This document shows positions 44,161-52,460 of a DNA stretch of 64,000 nt, one piece after another. Source of the stretch: JAWPMT01 sp965267435 (GTDB taxonomy: Bacteria; Bacteroidota; Bacteroidia; Cytophagales; Cyclobacteriaceae). Position 1 is the first letter of the stretch. Every line of letters begins with the position of its first letter. The translations under genes were made by a program, and so were the position numbers. The notes beneath the pieces are model-generated. The model was not told where the DNA came from and made no database searches. It saw only the letters and a list, made by a program, of their open reading frames with translations. The stretch is from contig OZ253960.1 of NCBI GenBank assembly GCA_965267435.1, forward strand, positions 1,054,001-1,118,000. The letters are read 5' to 3'.

Positions 44161-44847
44161 ATGAAAAGGATACTCAAAACCTTAGCCACGAAGTGGGCAG
44201 AATATGTCCTGGAAATAGTCGTGATTACCATTGGCATACTGGGAGCCTTCTCTCTGAATGAGTGGAACACCTCGCGCAAAGAGGGACACTTGCTCAGGCA
44301 CTATGAGACGTCACTCTCCGAAGACTTGAGTCAGCAGCAGCTCGTGGTACAGCGGCAACTCGAATACGAGAACGGTATTGTAGAGATTTGTGGAATACTG
44401 CAGGAGTCGTGGAGTGATGGCCGACTCAGTATCTCCCTCGACAGCACGCAGACTCTCTTGAATGGATTGATTGGCAAGCGCACCTTCAACATGATCAAAG
44501 CCTCGTATGATGACCTTTTGAGTTCAGGAAACATGAAGTTGCTGGATGCCGGTAGAAGACGTCGAGTCATCTCCTATTATGAATATTTGGCAAGAACAAA
44601 TGTCGTGATCAACACGAATTATTCGAATGTTGTGACTGATTTCTCAATGACTGTTATCCAAACGCCGTTACTCCCCTTGACTAGCAAGAATAAATCCATT
44701 TTGACCCAAGTTATGGAAGACTTCGAGTCACGTGTGAGGCTCGAAAATTTTGTCGAGATGCGTCGCCGTGTATCATCCTTGCATGTCGAGCGATTGACAG
44801 ACATGAAAGGGGAGATCGAGGAACTAATCGAGGAACTCGAGGAGTGA
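44161..44847 (+). CDS. DUF6090-like membrane-anchored protein
   Basis: 228 residues. A single membrane helix near the N-terminus (VVITIGILGAFSLNEWN) and a long helical domain facing outward. The start, followed by the WNTSRKEGHLLRHYETSLSEDLS region, matches the DUF6090 pattern of Bacteroidota. Coiled-coil character at the C-terminus (EIEELIEELEE). Function unknown; single gene. Confidence 0.7.
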   Translation: MKRILKTLATKWAEYVLEIVVITIGILGAFSLNEWNTSRKEGHLLRHYETSLSEDLSQQQLVVQRQLEYENGIVEICGILQESWSDGRLSISLDSTQTLLNGLIGKRTFNMIKASYDDLLSSGNMKLLDAGRRRRVISYYEYLARTNVVINTNYSNVVTDFSMTVIQTPLLPLTSKNKSILTQVMEDFESRVRLENFVEMRRRVSSLHVERLTDMKGEIEELIEELEE

Positions 44848-44974
44848 CCTCCATGATCCAGTGGACGACCGACTCCTGACCCTATGTTGGCGGTCCCAGG
44901 GAATTCCCGTATTTTCATGCTTCGCAAGGCGCTAGTTAAGCGTTTCATATTTTGTACTACTTAGCCTACCTGAC

Positions 44975-46477
44975 ATGAGAAGTCTATTGTCCCTTTTGTT
45001 CCTCTGCACTTCAATTTTTTCATCTACTGCGCAAGAAAGCTCGTCAGAGGAAGACCTTCCCAAGGGAGAGATATTCACCTCCAGCCAAACCGTTTCCATT
45101 GGTGGGAAGACCATCAACCTGACCGCCGAAACGGGTACCGTACAGCTCCGTGACGAAAACGATAAACCCATCGCACTTTTTGGGTTCACCCATTATAAGA
45201 AGCAAGGTAGTGGCGCCGACCGACCCATCATGTTTGCCTTCAATGGAGGCCCTTTGTCGGCTTCATTTTGGCTGCACTTTGGTATTTTGGGCCCCAAGCG
45301 GATAGTGATCAACGATCCCGGATATACAGGCCCCGCCCCCTATGAAGTCGTCAACAATGAGTTTTCTGTTCTGGACAAAGTCGACCTCGTCATGATCGAC
45401 CCAATCGGTGTGGGCTTCAGCAGGCCTATTGGCGATGCGGCGTGGGGAGACTTCTGGGGCGTAGACCAGGACATTCGAAGCATTGGATTGTTCATCGAGC
45501 AGTTCATCATTCGCACTCAGAAGTTCAATAGCCCAAAGTACTTGCTGGGTGAGAGCTACGGCACCTTCAGAAATGCAGGACTTGTAAGACACCTGCAGGA
45601 CCGGGGCATCGCCATGAATGGGGTCATCATGGTTTCTGCCGTTTTTGAGTTGCAGCATCTGCTGTTTGGACCGGGCGACGACGTCGCCTATTTGATCCAC
45701 TTCCCAACCTACGCCGCCACTGCCTGGTACCACGACAGAGTGAAGGACAAGGGCGAAAGCCTCGAGGCCTTTCTGGATGATGTAAGGACATTCACCGAGA
45801 ATGATTACGCCCCCGCCTTACTGAAGGGTGATCAACTGAGTGCGGCCAACAAACAATCCATCGCTCAGCAACTGGCTGACTTCTCTGGGCTGTCCTCTGA
45901 CTTCTGGATGAAGGCGAACCTACGTGTGACCAACCAGGAGTACTTCCAGGAATTGCTGCGAGACGCCGGACAGACAGTCGGACGCTTGGATTCGAGATTT
46001 ACTGGCTTGAATGAGGATTTACTTTCGCAGTTCGCTCAGACGGACCCTCAAAGCGATGCCATTTCGCCTCCCTACATCGCAGCATTCAAGGACTATCTCT
46101 ACAATGACTTGAAGGTGCGCAAGGACCTCACCTATATGACGAGCACAGGTTTGCGTGAGGGCTTTTCCTGGGATTGGAATCATGGGGGCAATGTGATCTG
46201 GAATGCGCAGGTAGCTGTCAGCACACTGCCAGACATGACGTCGGCGATGAAGCGAAATCCCGATTTGAAGATTCTGATCCTGAATGGCTATTATGACCTT
46301 GCTACGATCTTCTATGGTGTGGAGTACTCCATCAATCATATGGGCCTCCCGCCAGAACTCAAGGAAAACATCATCATGAAGTACTATGAAGCCGGCCACA
46401 TGATGTATACCCATGGTCCGTCGATGCTGCAATTCAAGCAAGACGTGGATGCCTTTATTGATGAAACCATTAGGTGA
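44975..46477 (+). CDS. exported S10 serine carboxypeptidase-like protein
   Basis: 500 residues with a signal peptide (about 1-19, STAQ). The nucleophile motif is GESYGT with Ser194; the acid is probably in ILNGYYDLAT and the histidine in YYEAGHMMYTHG near the C-terminus. The N-terminal FNGGPLSASFWLHFGILGP corresponds to the family's NGGPGSSS oxyanion loop, but with Leu and Ala replacing Gly and Ser. Family enzymes remove C-terminal residues in acidic conditions; this one is exported. Single gene. Confidence 0.85.
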   Translation: MRSLLSLLFLCTSIFSSTAQESSSEEDLPKGEIFTSSQTVSIGGKTINLTAETGTVQLRDENDKPIALFGFTHYKKQGSGADRPIMFAFNGGPLSASFWLHFGILGPKRIVINDPGYTGPAPYEVVNNEFSVLDKVDLVMIDPIGVGFSRPIGDAAWGDFWGVDQDIRSIGLFIEQFIIRTQKFNSPKYLLGESYGTFRNAGLVRHLQDRGIAMNGVIMVSAVFELQHLLFGPGDDVAYLIHFPTYAATAWYHDRVKDKGESLEAFLDDVRTFTENDYAPALLKGDQLSAANKQSIAQQLADFSGLSSDFWMKANLRVTNQEYFQELLRDAGQTVGRLDSRFTGLNEDLLSQFAQTDPQSDAISPPYIAAFKDYLYNDLKVRKDLTYMTSTGLREGFSWDWNHGGNVIWNAQVAVSTLPDMTSAMKRNPDLKILILNGYYDLATIFYGVEYSINHMGLPPELKENIIMKYYEAGHMMYTHGPSMLQFKQDVDAFIDETIR

Positions 46478-46538
46478 CCGGGAGGTTTGACCTGACTTAA
46501 ATGGGCCTTTTAGATGAATAGAGGCCGTTCGGACACAA

Positions 46539-46616
46539 TTGTCGTAAACATGTCGCAACTATGCCGTAAGGCTGGGAGATCTGCACCAATAGCTTTGTCG
46601 TAGATAGAATCGCAAC
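46539..46616 (+). promoter_or_regulatory. pair of direct repeats and promoter before the XRE gene
   Basis: TTGTCGTA, a spacer of 6 or 7 bases, and TCGCAAC occurs twice: 46539-46559 and 46595-46616. A perfect -7-like TAGCTTTG (46590-46597) overlaps the start of the second copy. Between them is the ATGCCGTAAGGCTG also found at 44019. The arrangement fits an operator for autoregulation by the XRE protein whose gene starts 13 bases beyond. Confidence 0.45.
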
Positions 46617-46628
46617 AATTTCAAGACA

Positions 46629-47195
46629 ATGGAAAAAATTTCAGAACGCATCAAAGAACTAAGACAAAGAAAGGGCTACTCACAAGATAGACTCGCGGAA
46701 GCGGCAGGTTTGAACCTGCGTACTATTCAGCGAATTGAGAACGGTGAGACCATCCCAAGAGGCGACTCTTTACAAAGATTGGCGCAGGCGTTTGAGGTTT
46801 CACCAGATGACCTCATCGACTGGACAGTCAAGGAGGATAAGAGCATGTTGGCGATACTCAACATGTCGCAACTCTCGTTTCTGGCCTTTCCCATCCTCGG
46901 TATCCTGGTTCCCCTGATCATTTGGTTGAACCAAAAGGACAAAGTGAGTCATGTGAAGAAATTGGGAGAGTCTATTTTGAACTTTCAGATCACCTGGTCG
47001 ATTCTGGCTTTTATGGTACCCATCGGCTTCATCTTCATCCCAATTTTGTTGGAGTTGGACATGTCCTTGGCGACCGTCTTCACAGTGTCTATTGCCATGT
47101 ATGCCTATAACATTGGCGTTATTTTGCTGAACACGATCCTGGTGGCGAATGACCGTCGGGCCTTCTATGCTCCGGCATTCCGGTTTCTGGGATGA
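46629..47195 (+). CDS. XRE-type regulator with a DUF4870 membrane domain
   Basis: 188 residues. The N-terminal 60 or so are a classic HTH (IKELRQRKGYSQDRLAEAAGLNLRTIQRIENGE). The rest holds about three membrane helices with a DUF4870-like pattern (IPRG... then LSFLAFPILGILVPLIIWLNQKDK, ILNFQITWSILAFM). The DNA-binding part is thus tethered to the membrane. A repeated element upstream suggests autoregulation. Confidence 0.85.
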   Translation: MEKISERIKELRQRKGYSQDRLAEAAGLNLRTIQRIENGETIPRGDSLQRLAQAFEVSPDDLIDWTVKEDKSMLAILNMSQLSFLAFPILGILVPLIIWLNQKDKVSHVKKLGESILNFQITWSILAFMVPIGFIFIPILLELDMSLATVFTVSIAMYAYNIGVILLNTILVANDRRAFYAPAFRFLG

Positions 47196-47290
47196 ATGCA
47201 CCACTGTTAAGGGGGCGTGGAGCTCCCAGGAAAGCTCTCATTTGCTGAAACTTGCTAGTTTTAGAGATCAATCAAGTTTAGTAGACAGAC

Positions 47291-48268
47291 ATGCGCATGA
47301 TCTCCCATCCCGCCATTCAGCTCCTTTCCGTCGTTACATTGCTTCTTTTATTCGCCTGCAACCAGTCGCCTGAAAGCCATCAGGAGGCCAAAGCACAGAA
47401 AGGAGATCTGGCTGATTTTAATCTCAATGGTTCTGTGCAGTCGTTGCATATCAGGGAGTTTCGGGTCACCGATAGTGCCGGTGTAGTACAGGTCATTGAT
47501 ACTGTTGGCAACAGGAAAATAACCTTCGATAGTGCTGGAAGGGTCACAGAGGCAGCCTTCATCAATTCCGAAGGTGATGTCGGGATGCGCATGGTCAATA
47601 CGTATGATCCCGAAGGATTTAAGAAAGAAGAGGTCACAGAGAGTATGCTGTGGAACGGCCAATATGATCAAGTTGAGCGGACCTTATATGAGAAAGGCGA
47701 AAACGGGAAAAAGTCCGGCTTCAAGCAATTTGTTGATGTCAGGCCACTGGAGATTCAAAACCGTTTGAGGCTTTCAGGTATCTATACCTACGATTCATTG
47801 GATCGCCTCAAAGAGGAGCGGGTGTTTAAAGGAGATGGTGAGTTGTTTACGAAGACCGAAGAGCGCTATGAAATTAATGGACATCGGCTCAGTGCTGAAA
47901 GTCGCTATAGCGAAGGGCAAGTGGTAGAAGTGGTAGAGCGAGCCTATGATGAAAAGGACCAATTCATTCGATATTCTCAGTATGATAGTGCTGGAACGTT
48001 GGTGGACTACGACGAATACACCTGGAGCGAGCTTGGGAATATTAGTCAGCGAATCTCCGAGAGGGATGGCGAGTGGCGACGAATCGTCTTCAATGACGAT
48101 CATCGGGGAGAAACAATAGAGCGGCTGGATTTCGATTCCCTGGGAACACAGTTACAAAGAACCACATATAACCGGCAGTATGACGATCAGGACAACCTAA
48201 TCCGCACGGAAAGACTAGTGGATGGAGTTGTTGAGGGCATTGAATCGCGGGAGATTCGGTATTATTGA
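47291..48268 (+). CDS. lipoprotein with YD/RHS-like repeats
   Basis: 325 residues with a lipobox (LLFACNQS, Cys23). The mature chain is a series of about 20-residue strands with YDS, YDEKD and YEINGHR motifs, similar to single RHS/YD repeats or MORN/YwqK-like beta repeats. No catalytic site seen. Possibly a surface structural protein. A second ATG lies at codon 3. Confidence 0.55.
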   Translation: MRMISHPAIQLLSVVTLLLLFACNQSPESHQEAKAQKGDLADFNLNGSVQSLHIREFRVTDSAGVVQVIDTVGNRKITFDSAGRVTEAAFINSEGDVGMRMVNTYDPEGFKKEEVTESMLWNGQYDQVERTLYEKGENGKKSGFKQFVDVRPLEIQNRLRLSGIYTYDSLDRLKEERVFKGDGELFTKTEERYEINGHRLSAESRYSEGQVVEVVERAYDEKDQFIRYSQYDSAGTLVDYDEYTWSELGNISQRISERDGEWRRIVFNDDHRGETIERLDFDSLGTQLQRTTYNRQYDDQDNLIRTERLVDGVVEGIESREIRYY

Positions 48269-48279
48269 AGGTCCGCTTC

Positions 48280-48420
48280 TCAATTGAATACTTCGGACAA
48301 GAATTCGATGACCTTGTGCGAGTTGATCATCGCTTCGCGGTCGTGCCCCACACCCTGCATTTCTATCTTCTCGTGTGTCGTCGTTGGTAGTTCGTTGAGG
48401 AATTCCACAAAACCTCCATT
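48280..48420 (-). pseudogene. C-terminal fragment of an alpha/beta hydrolase
   Basis: A minus-strand frame of 46 codons without a good start, ending in a TGA at 48280-48282. It reads like the tail of a serine hydrolase: FLNELPTTTHEKIEMQGVGH, where the Gly-His suits the catalytic histidine, then a final helix of about 20 residues. The frame is blocked by a stop just upstream at 48421-48423. It borders an intact alpha/beta hydrolase gene on the other strand. I read it as a remnant of a deleted gene. Confidence 0.45.
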
Positions 48421-48467
48421 TCATTATCTTGGTAACATGTTGTCAGTATGACACTGTCGAGACTGAT

Positions 48468-49355
48468 ATGATCCAATTGAAAGAATGGTACGAACAGGGA
48501 GTTTTCACCGAGGTCGATGGACTGCGCGTCTTCTTTCGACGAGAAGGGAAAGGGCAAGCATTGATTTGCGTCCACGGCTTTCCCTCATCCTCCTGGGACT
48601 TTGAGGCTATCTGGCCTGATTTGACGAGTCGATTTGATACCATCGCCTCGGACCTTATTGGGCTTGGGAGATCTGCTAAACCCAAAAGAGCCCTTTCAGT
48701 GAAACTGCAGGCGGATATTATCGAAAAGCTGGTGGTCGAGCAAGGTCTAATTGAAGCGCATTTACTGGCGCATGATCTTGGGGATTCGGTGGCGCAGGAG
48801 TTGCTTGCGAGGCAGACAGGTGGTTCCTCGCAAGTTCGTTGGTTGTCATGTGTTTTCTTAAATGGCGGCATATTCCCTGAAACTCATCGTCCACTATTGA
48901 TCCAGAAACTGTTGATTTCAAGTGTGGGGCCTGCTGTGGCAAAACTTACCACCTTGAAGACCTTTCGCAAAAACATGCATCGGGTATTTAGCAAGGCCCA
49001 TCCCCCCAGCGAGGATTTTGTTAAGGGCACGTGGCAAGTGCTTGTTGAGGATGATGGCCGATCGATGATCCCCAGATTGATCAGGTACATGCGGGAGAGG
49101 AGCGAGTATCGAGAGCGGTGGGTGACCCCGCTTAGTGACAACTCGGTTCCCATTAGATTGATCAATGGCGTGGAAGACCCTGTCTCCGGGGAGCATGCAG
49201 CCAAAAGGTTCGAAGAACTGGTGCCGACTGCCGACGTTGTCAGGATACCGGAGTCCGGTCACTACCCGCACGTTGAGACACCGAAGGAGGTCGTAATGGC
49301 TTTCTTAGGATTTCATGATTCCCTTAAGAACTCGAATGATGAAAGTCGCGGCTAG
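48468..49355 (+). CDS. alpha/beta hydrolase similar to vertebrate MEST, Asp nucleophile
   Basis: 295 residues from the ATG at 48468; a TTG 13 codons earlier is unlikely. From memory the sequence follows the MEST (PEG1) family: VHGFPSSSWDF...DLIGLGRSAKP, AHDLGDSVAQELLAR, LNGGIFPETHRPLLIQKLL and GHYPHVETP. The residue at the nucleophile elbow is Asp103 (AHDLGD), as in epoxide hydrolases and haloalkane dehalogenases, not Ser. The acid would be Asp237 (NGVEDPV) and the base His265. Substrate unknown. It overlaps the next gene by 17 bases. Confidence 0.82.
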   Translation: MIQLKEWYEQGVFTEVDGLRVFFRREGKGQALICVHGFPSSSWDFEAIWPDLTSRFDTIASDLIGLGRSAKPKRALSVKLQADIIEKLVVEQGLIEAHLLAHDLGDSVAQELLARQTGGSSQVRWLSCVFLNGGIFPETHRPLLIQKLLISSVGPAVAKLTTLKTFRKNMHRVFSKAHPPSEDFVKGTWQVLVEDDGRSMIPRLIRYMRERSEYRERWVTPLSDNSVPIRLINGVEDPVSGEHAAKRFEELVPTADVVRIPESGHYPHVETPKEVVMAFLGFHDSLKNSNDESRG

Positions 49356-50577
49356 GCATGTAGTAATCTATAGCGTCCTGACGTTAAGCAGTTGGTCCAT
49401 CAATGCGCAGGGAGAGCCGTGGACGCGACGCACGATCGATGCATCATTTAGTGGAGCAGATGGTGTAAGACTGGCAGATGTCAATGGTGATGGCCTGCAA
49501 GACATTACCACAGGTTGGGAAGAGGGGGGATACACGGTGGTGTACCTTCATCCCGGATTAGAGTCGGTAACAGAGGAGTGGCCGTCTGTCATCGTGGGAA
49601 GAACGCCTTCGGTCGAAGATGCGGTGTTTGCAGATTTGAATGGCGATGGCTCCTTGGATGTTGTTAGTAGTACTGAAGGCCGGAACAGGAAAGTGTACGT
49701 CAATTGGGCGCCCTCTCTCGAAGACTATTTGGATTCATCTCTGTGGAGAACCCAGGTGCTGCCAGCATCAGAAGGCATGGCGCAGTGGATGTTTGCTGCA
49801 ACCGCACAGATCGACGGCATACACGGAGTAGATCTGGTAGTCGGTAGTAAGAATCGAGGGGGCCAAATTAGCTGGTTCCAAAGTCCGGAAGATCCCATGG
49901 AAGTGTCGAAATGGTCATGGCACACGATCGGGCCTTGCACATGGGTGATGTCGCTGATCATGAACGATATGGATGGAGATGGCGATGTGGATGTCGTCGT
50001 TTCCGATCGCAAAACAGGACCCACCACCGGCGTTCGGTGGTTGGAGAATCCTGGTGATGCGGAAAGGCAAAAACAACCTTGGGAAAACCATTTTATTGGT
50101 GGAGAGAATCTCGAGGTGATGTTTATGGACCTGGCAGATCTCGACGGCGATGGCTTAGAGGATGCGATTGTCACAGAACGCACAACGCAGAAGGTCTTAT
50201 TCCTTCGGCGCCTTGACAAGACCGGCCTCAATTGGGAATCATTTCAGATCGATGTACCAGAGGCGACGGGAAGGGCGAAGGCAGTCAAAGTCGGTGATGT
50301 CAATGGAGATGGTCGGCCAGACCTCGTGCATGCAACCAATACCGGTAACGATCGGAGCAAAGTGGGCCTTATTTGGATGTCTTTTGCTGATAGGCCCACA
50401 GATCAAACGTGGGAGTGGCATCATTTGAGCGGAATGGAGGGATACAAATTTGACCGGATCGAACTGCTGGACATGGATGGTGACGGCGACCTGGACGTGC
50501 TCACCTGCGAAGAGAACTACGGTGCCAACAGCGAGGGGCTTGGCGTGATCTGGTATGAGAATCCATTTGAGAACTGA
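49339..50577 (+). CDS. exported FG-GAP/VCBS repeat protein
   Basis: 412 residues. I chose the ATG at 49339 (another lies just before it at 49336), which gives a signal peptide ending SINAQ. Six repeats with Ca-binding loops: LADVNGDGLQD, FADLNGDGSLD, NDMDGDGDVD, ADLDGDGLED, GDVNGDGRPD, LDMDGDGDLD. They are expected to form a seven-bladed propeller-like surface protein. Its start lies within the end of the MEST-like gene, so translation may be coupled. Confidence 0.85.
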   Translation: MKVAARHVVIYSVLTLSSWSINAQGEPWTRRTIDASFSGADGVRLADVNGDGLQDITTGWEEGGYTVVYLHPGLESVTEEWPSVIVGRTPSVEDAVFADLNGDGSLDVVSSTEGRNRKVYVNWAPSLEDYLDSSLWRTQVLPASEGMAQWMFAATAQIDGIHGVDLVVGSKNRGGQISWFQSPEDPMEVSKWSWHTIGPCTWVMSLIMNDMDGDGDVDVVVSDRKTGPTTGVRWLENPGDAERQKQPWENHFIGGENLEVMFMDLADLDGDGLEDAIVTERTTQKVLFLRRLDKTGLNWESFQIDVPEATGRAKAVKVGDVNGDGRPDLVHATNTGNDRSKVGLIWMSFADRPTDQTWEWHHLSGMEGYKFDRIELLDMDGDGDLDVLTCEENYGANSEGLGVIWYENPFEN

Positions 50578-50609
50578 TTGCAAGCTTTAGATTCACTTTA
50601 ATCAAGGCC

Positions 50610-51290
50610 ATGATTACAAACGCCCAACTCCACTACACCCTGATCAAGGAAATCATTGACCATGGATTTGCGCCAGATCATGCGGCTTTGGCGAAGCATT
50701 TTGATGCGACTGAAAAGGAAGTGATTGATGCACTGTATCGACTGCAGGAGTATCACGGCGTTGTACTGCACCCCCACGAACCCAAAGTCTGGGTCATTCA
50801 CCCTTTTTCGCTGGCTCCGACCAACTTCTACCTTCAATCGGCCAAAGGACAATGGTGGGGCAATTGTGCCTGGTGCTCGCTGGGGGTTGCGGCCCTCGTG
50901 AACTGTGACTTAACGATCAAGACATCTGTTGGTGCAGAGGGCCAACCCCTTGAAATCCATATCCAAGACGCTGAAATCCAGCAGCAGAACCTCTTCATTC
51001 ATTTTCCGATCCCAATGAAAAATGCCTGGGACAATGTGATTTACACGTGTAGCAATATGCTGGTTTTTGAGAGTGAAGACCAGGTCAATGAATGGTCCAG
51101 GCGCCACAACATTCCGGCAGGTGATATCCAACCCATTCAAAAGATCTGGGAATTCTCTAAAAAGTGGTACGGCAACCACTTGAATCCTGAGTGGGAAAAG
51201 TGGACGGGAGCTGAGGCCAAGGACATGTTCGCCGAGTTTGGCTTGAATCACCAGATATGGGATTTGGAAACGTCCCAAGATAGGTTTTGA
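50610..51290 (+). CDS. MerB-like (organomercurial lyase family) protein with altered active site
   Basis: 226 residues, cytoplasmic, a winged-helix-like N-terminus (5-60) then the MerB fold. The MerB catalytic set (Cys96, Asp99, Cys159) is matched by Cys89 (NCAWCSLG), Gly92 and Cys147 (IYTCSNMLVFES). Thus both Cys residues are kept but the proton-donating Asp is Gly. Extra Cys residues lie at 86 and 99. No other mer gene is nearby. It may be a metal- or thiol-binding relative rather than a mercury enzyme. Single gene. Confidence 0.7.
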   Translation: MITNAQLHYTLIKEIIDHGFAPDHAALAKHFDATEKEVIDALYRLQEYHGVVLHPHEPKVWVIHPFSLAPTNFYLQSAKGQWWGNCAWCSLGVAALVNCDLTIKTSVGAEGQPLEIHIQDAEIQQQNLFIHFPIPMKNAWDNVIYTCSNMLVFESEDQVNEWSRRHNIPAGDIQPIQKIWEFSKKWYGNHLNPEWEKWTGAEAKDMFAEFGLNHQIWDLETSQDRF

Positions 51291-51327
51291 TTTTGCAGAG
51301 GCTTGGAGGGTATGTTGTCTTCAGGAG

Positions 51328-51357
51328 TTGGCAGTTCGTTGCCCCTGCACTAATTTG
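51328..51357 (+). promoter_or_regulatory. Bacteroidota-type promoter before the GH16 gene
   Basis: TTG (51328-51330) and TAATTTG (51351-51357) stand 20 bases apart, 37 bases before the start codon. Confidence 0.4.
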
Positions 51358-51393
51358 CCGAAAGCCAACTAAAAAGTATCATAATTGAAAGCG

Positions 51394-52254
51394 ATGAAAC
51401 ATATTCAAATCCTCGGTGTAATCGCATGTTCACTACTTGTTATGAGTTGCGGTAGCGGCAAACAAGAAACCCAGACATCAGCAGCTGATGAAACCTGGGA
51501 AGTAGATTTCTTCGACGACTTCGAGACCTTCAATCCTGACAACTGGCAGGATCAGCGTATTTGGGTGAACAATGAGCTGCAATGCTACGTCCCCGACAAT
51601 GAGTTTGGTACTCGGGAGGTGAGCGACGGTACCCTCAAGATCAAAGTCGTGAATATAGGGGAGAAGCGTCCTTGCGATAACCTGGACAAGCATGGCGTCC
51701 AACATCCTGAGACAGAGTATGTAGCCGGTCGTGTCTGCTCAAAGAACCGCAAGGAGTTCGTCAAGGGCAAGTGGACCGCAAGGTTAAGGCTGCATGGCAA
51801 TGGTCAGGCCAGCATGTTTCCTGCCTGGTGGATACTCGGAGCGCAAAACAACGAGGCTCCCGTACAGGAAGAGGACGAGAATGTTTGCTGGCCTCTGGAA
51901 GGGTCGGGTGAGATCGACATCTTCGAACACCACGGCGATCATCTCAAGGATGAATTTACCACTGGCGCGATCAAGAGCCTGGGTGAATGTGATAAGGGGG
52001 ACTGGTGGAGTAATCGGCAAAACTTTCCAGCGACCCTCGACGACTATCACGAGTACTCCGTGGAATGGGAGGGCAGTGATCTGGTCTATCGCCTGGACGG
52101 TGATGAGGTATACCGCAACGAAGGAGAGGGTGACAAGTACCCCGAGCCCATGTTCGCCATCCTTAACTACGCGAAGATCACCGATAATCCCATGGAAGGA
52201 AGCGAGTGGGTCATGGAGGTAGACTGGGTGAAGCACGAAAAGCGGAAAGCTTAA
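51394..52254 (+). CDS. GH16-family beta-glucanase lipoprotein
   Basis: 286 residues from the ATG at 51394 (a TTG three codons earlier is less likely), with lipobox Cys19. The GH16 fold is clear: WVNNELQCYV, YVAGRVCSKNRKEFVKGKWTARLRL, FPAWWILG, and the catalytic EIDIFE with Glu173, Asp175 and Glu178. Known GH16 enzymes cut beta-1,3 or mixed-linkage glucans such as laminarin, or agar/carrageenan. The Trp-rich strands here fit laminarinase best. An upstream promoter-like element is seen. No SusC/D genes lie nearby. Confidence 0.9.
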   Translation: MKHIQILGVIACSLLVMSCGSGKQETQTSAADETWEVDFFDDFETFNPDNWQDQRIWVNNELQCYVPDNEFGTREVSDGTLKIKVVNIGEKRPCDNLDKHGVQHPETEYVAGRVCSKNRKEFVKGKWTARLRLHGNGQASMFPAWWILGAQNNEAPVQEEDENVCWPLEGSGEIDIFEHHGDHLKDEFTTGAIKSLGECDKGDWWSNRQNFPATLDDYHEYSVEWEGSDLVYRLDGDEVYRNEGEGDKYPEPMFAILNYAKITDNPMEGSEWVMEVDWVKHEKRKA

Positions 52255-52315
52255 TTCGTAAGTCCGAGATCTCTATAACTGGCCCCGGTTCGGTTCCAGG
52301 GGAGGGACGTTTTTG

Positions 52316-52344
52316 TTGACACCATAGATTCGCACTTTACTTCA
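52316..52344 (+). promoter_or_regulatory. promoter-like element before the AraC gene
   Basis: TTG (52316-52318) followed after 19 bases by TACTTCA (52338-52344), a partial match to the -33/-7 pattern. It leaves an untranslated leader of about 110 bases. Confidence 0.3.
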
Positions 52345-52460
52345 AGTACGAACCAGACGGTTTGTGCAAAATCTGCGAAATGGATTCATCATTCTGCCAA
52401 TTGACTAGATCATGCCCGTCATGGCGGCCTACTTTCACAAAGATCTAAGCGCCGAAGAGC

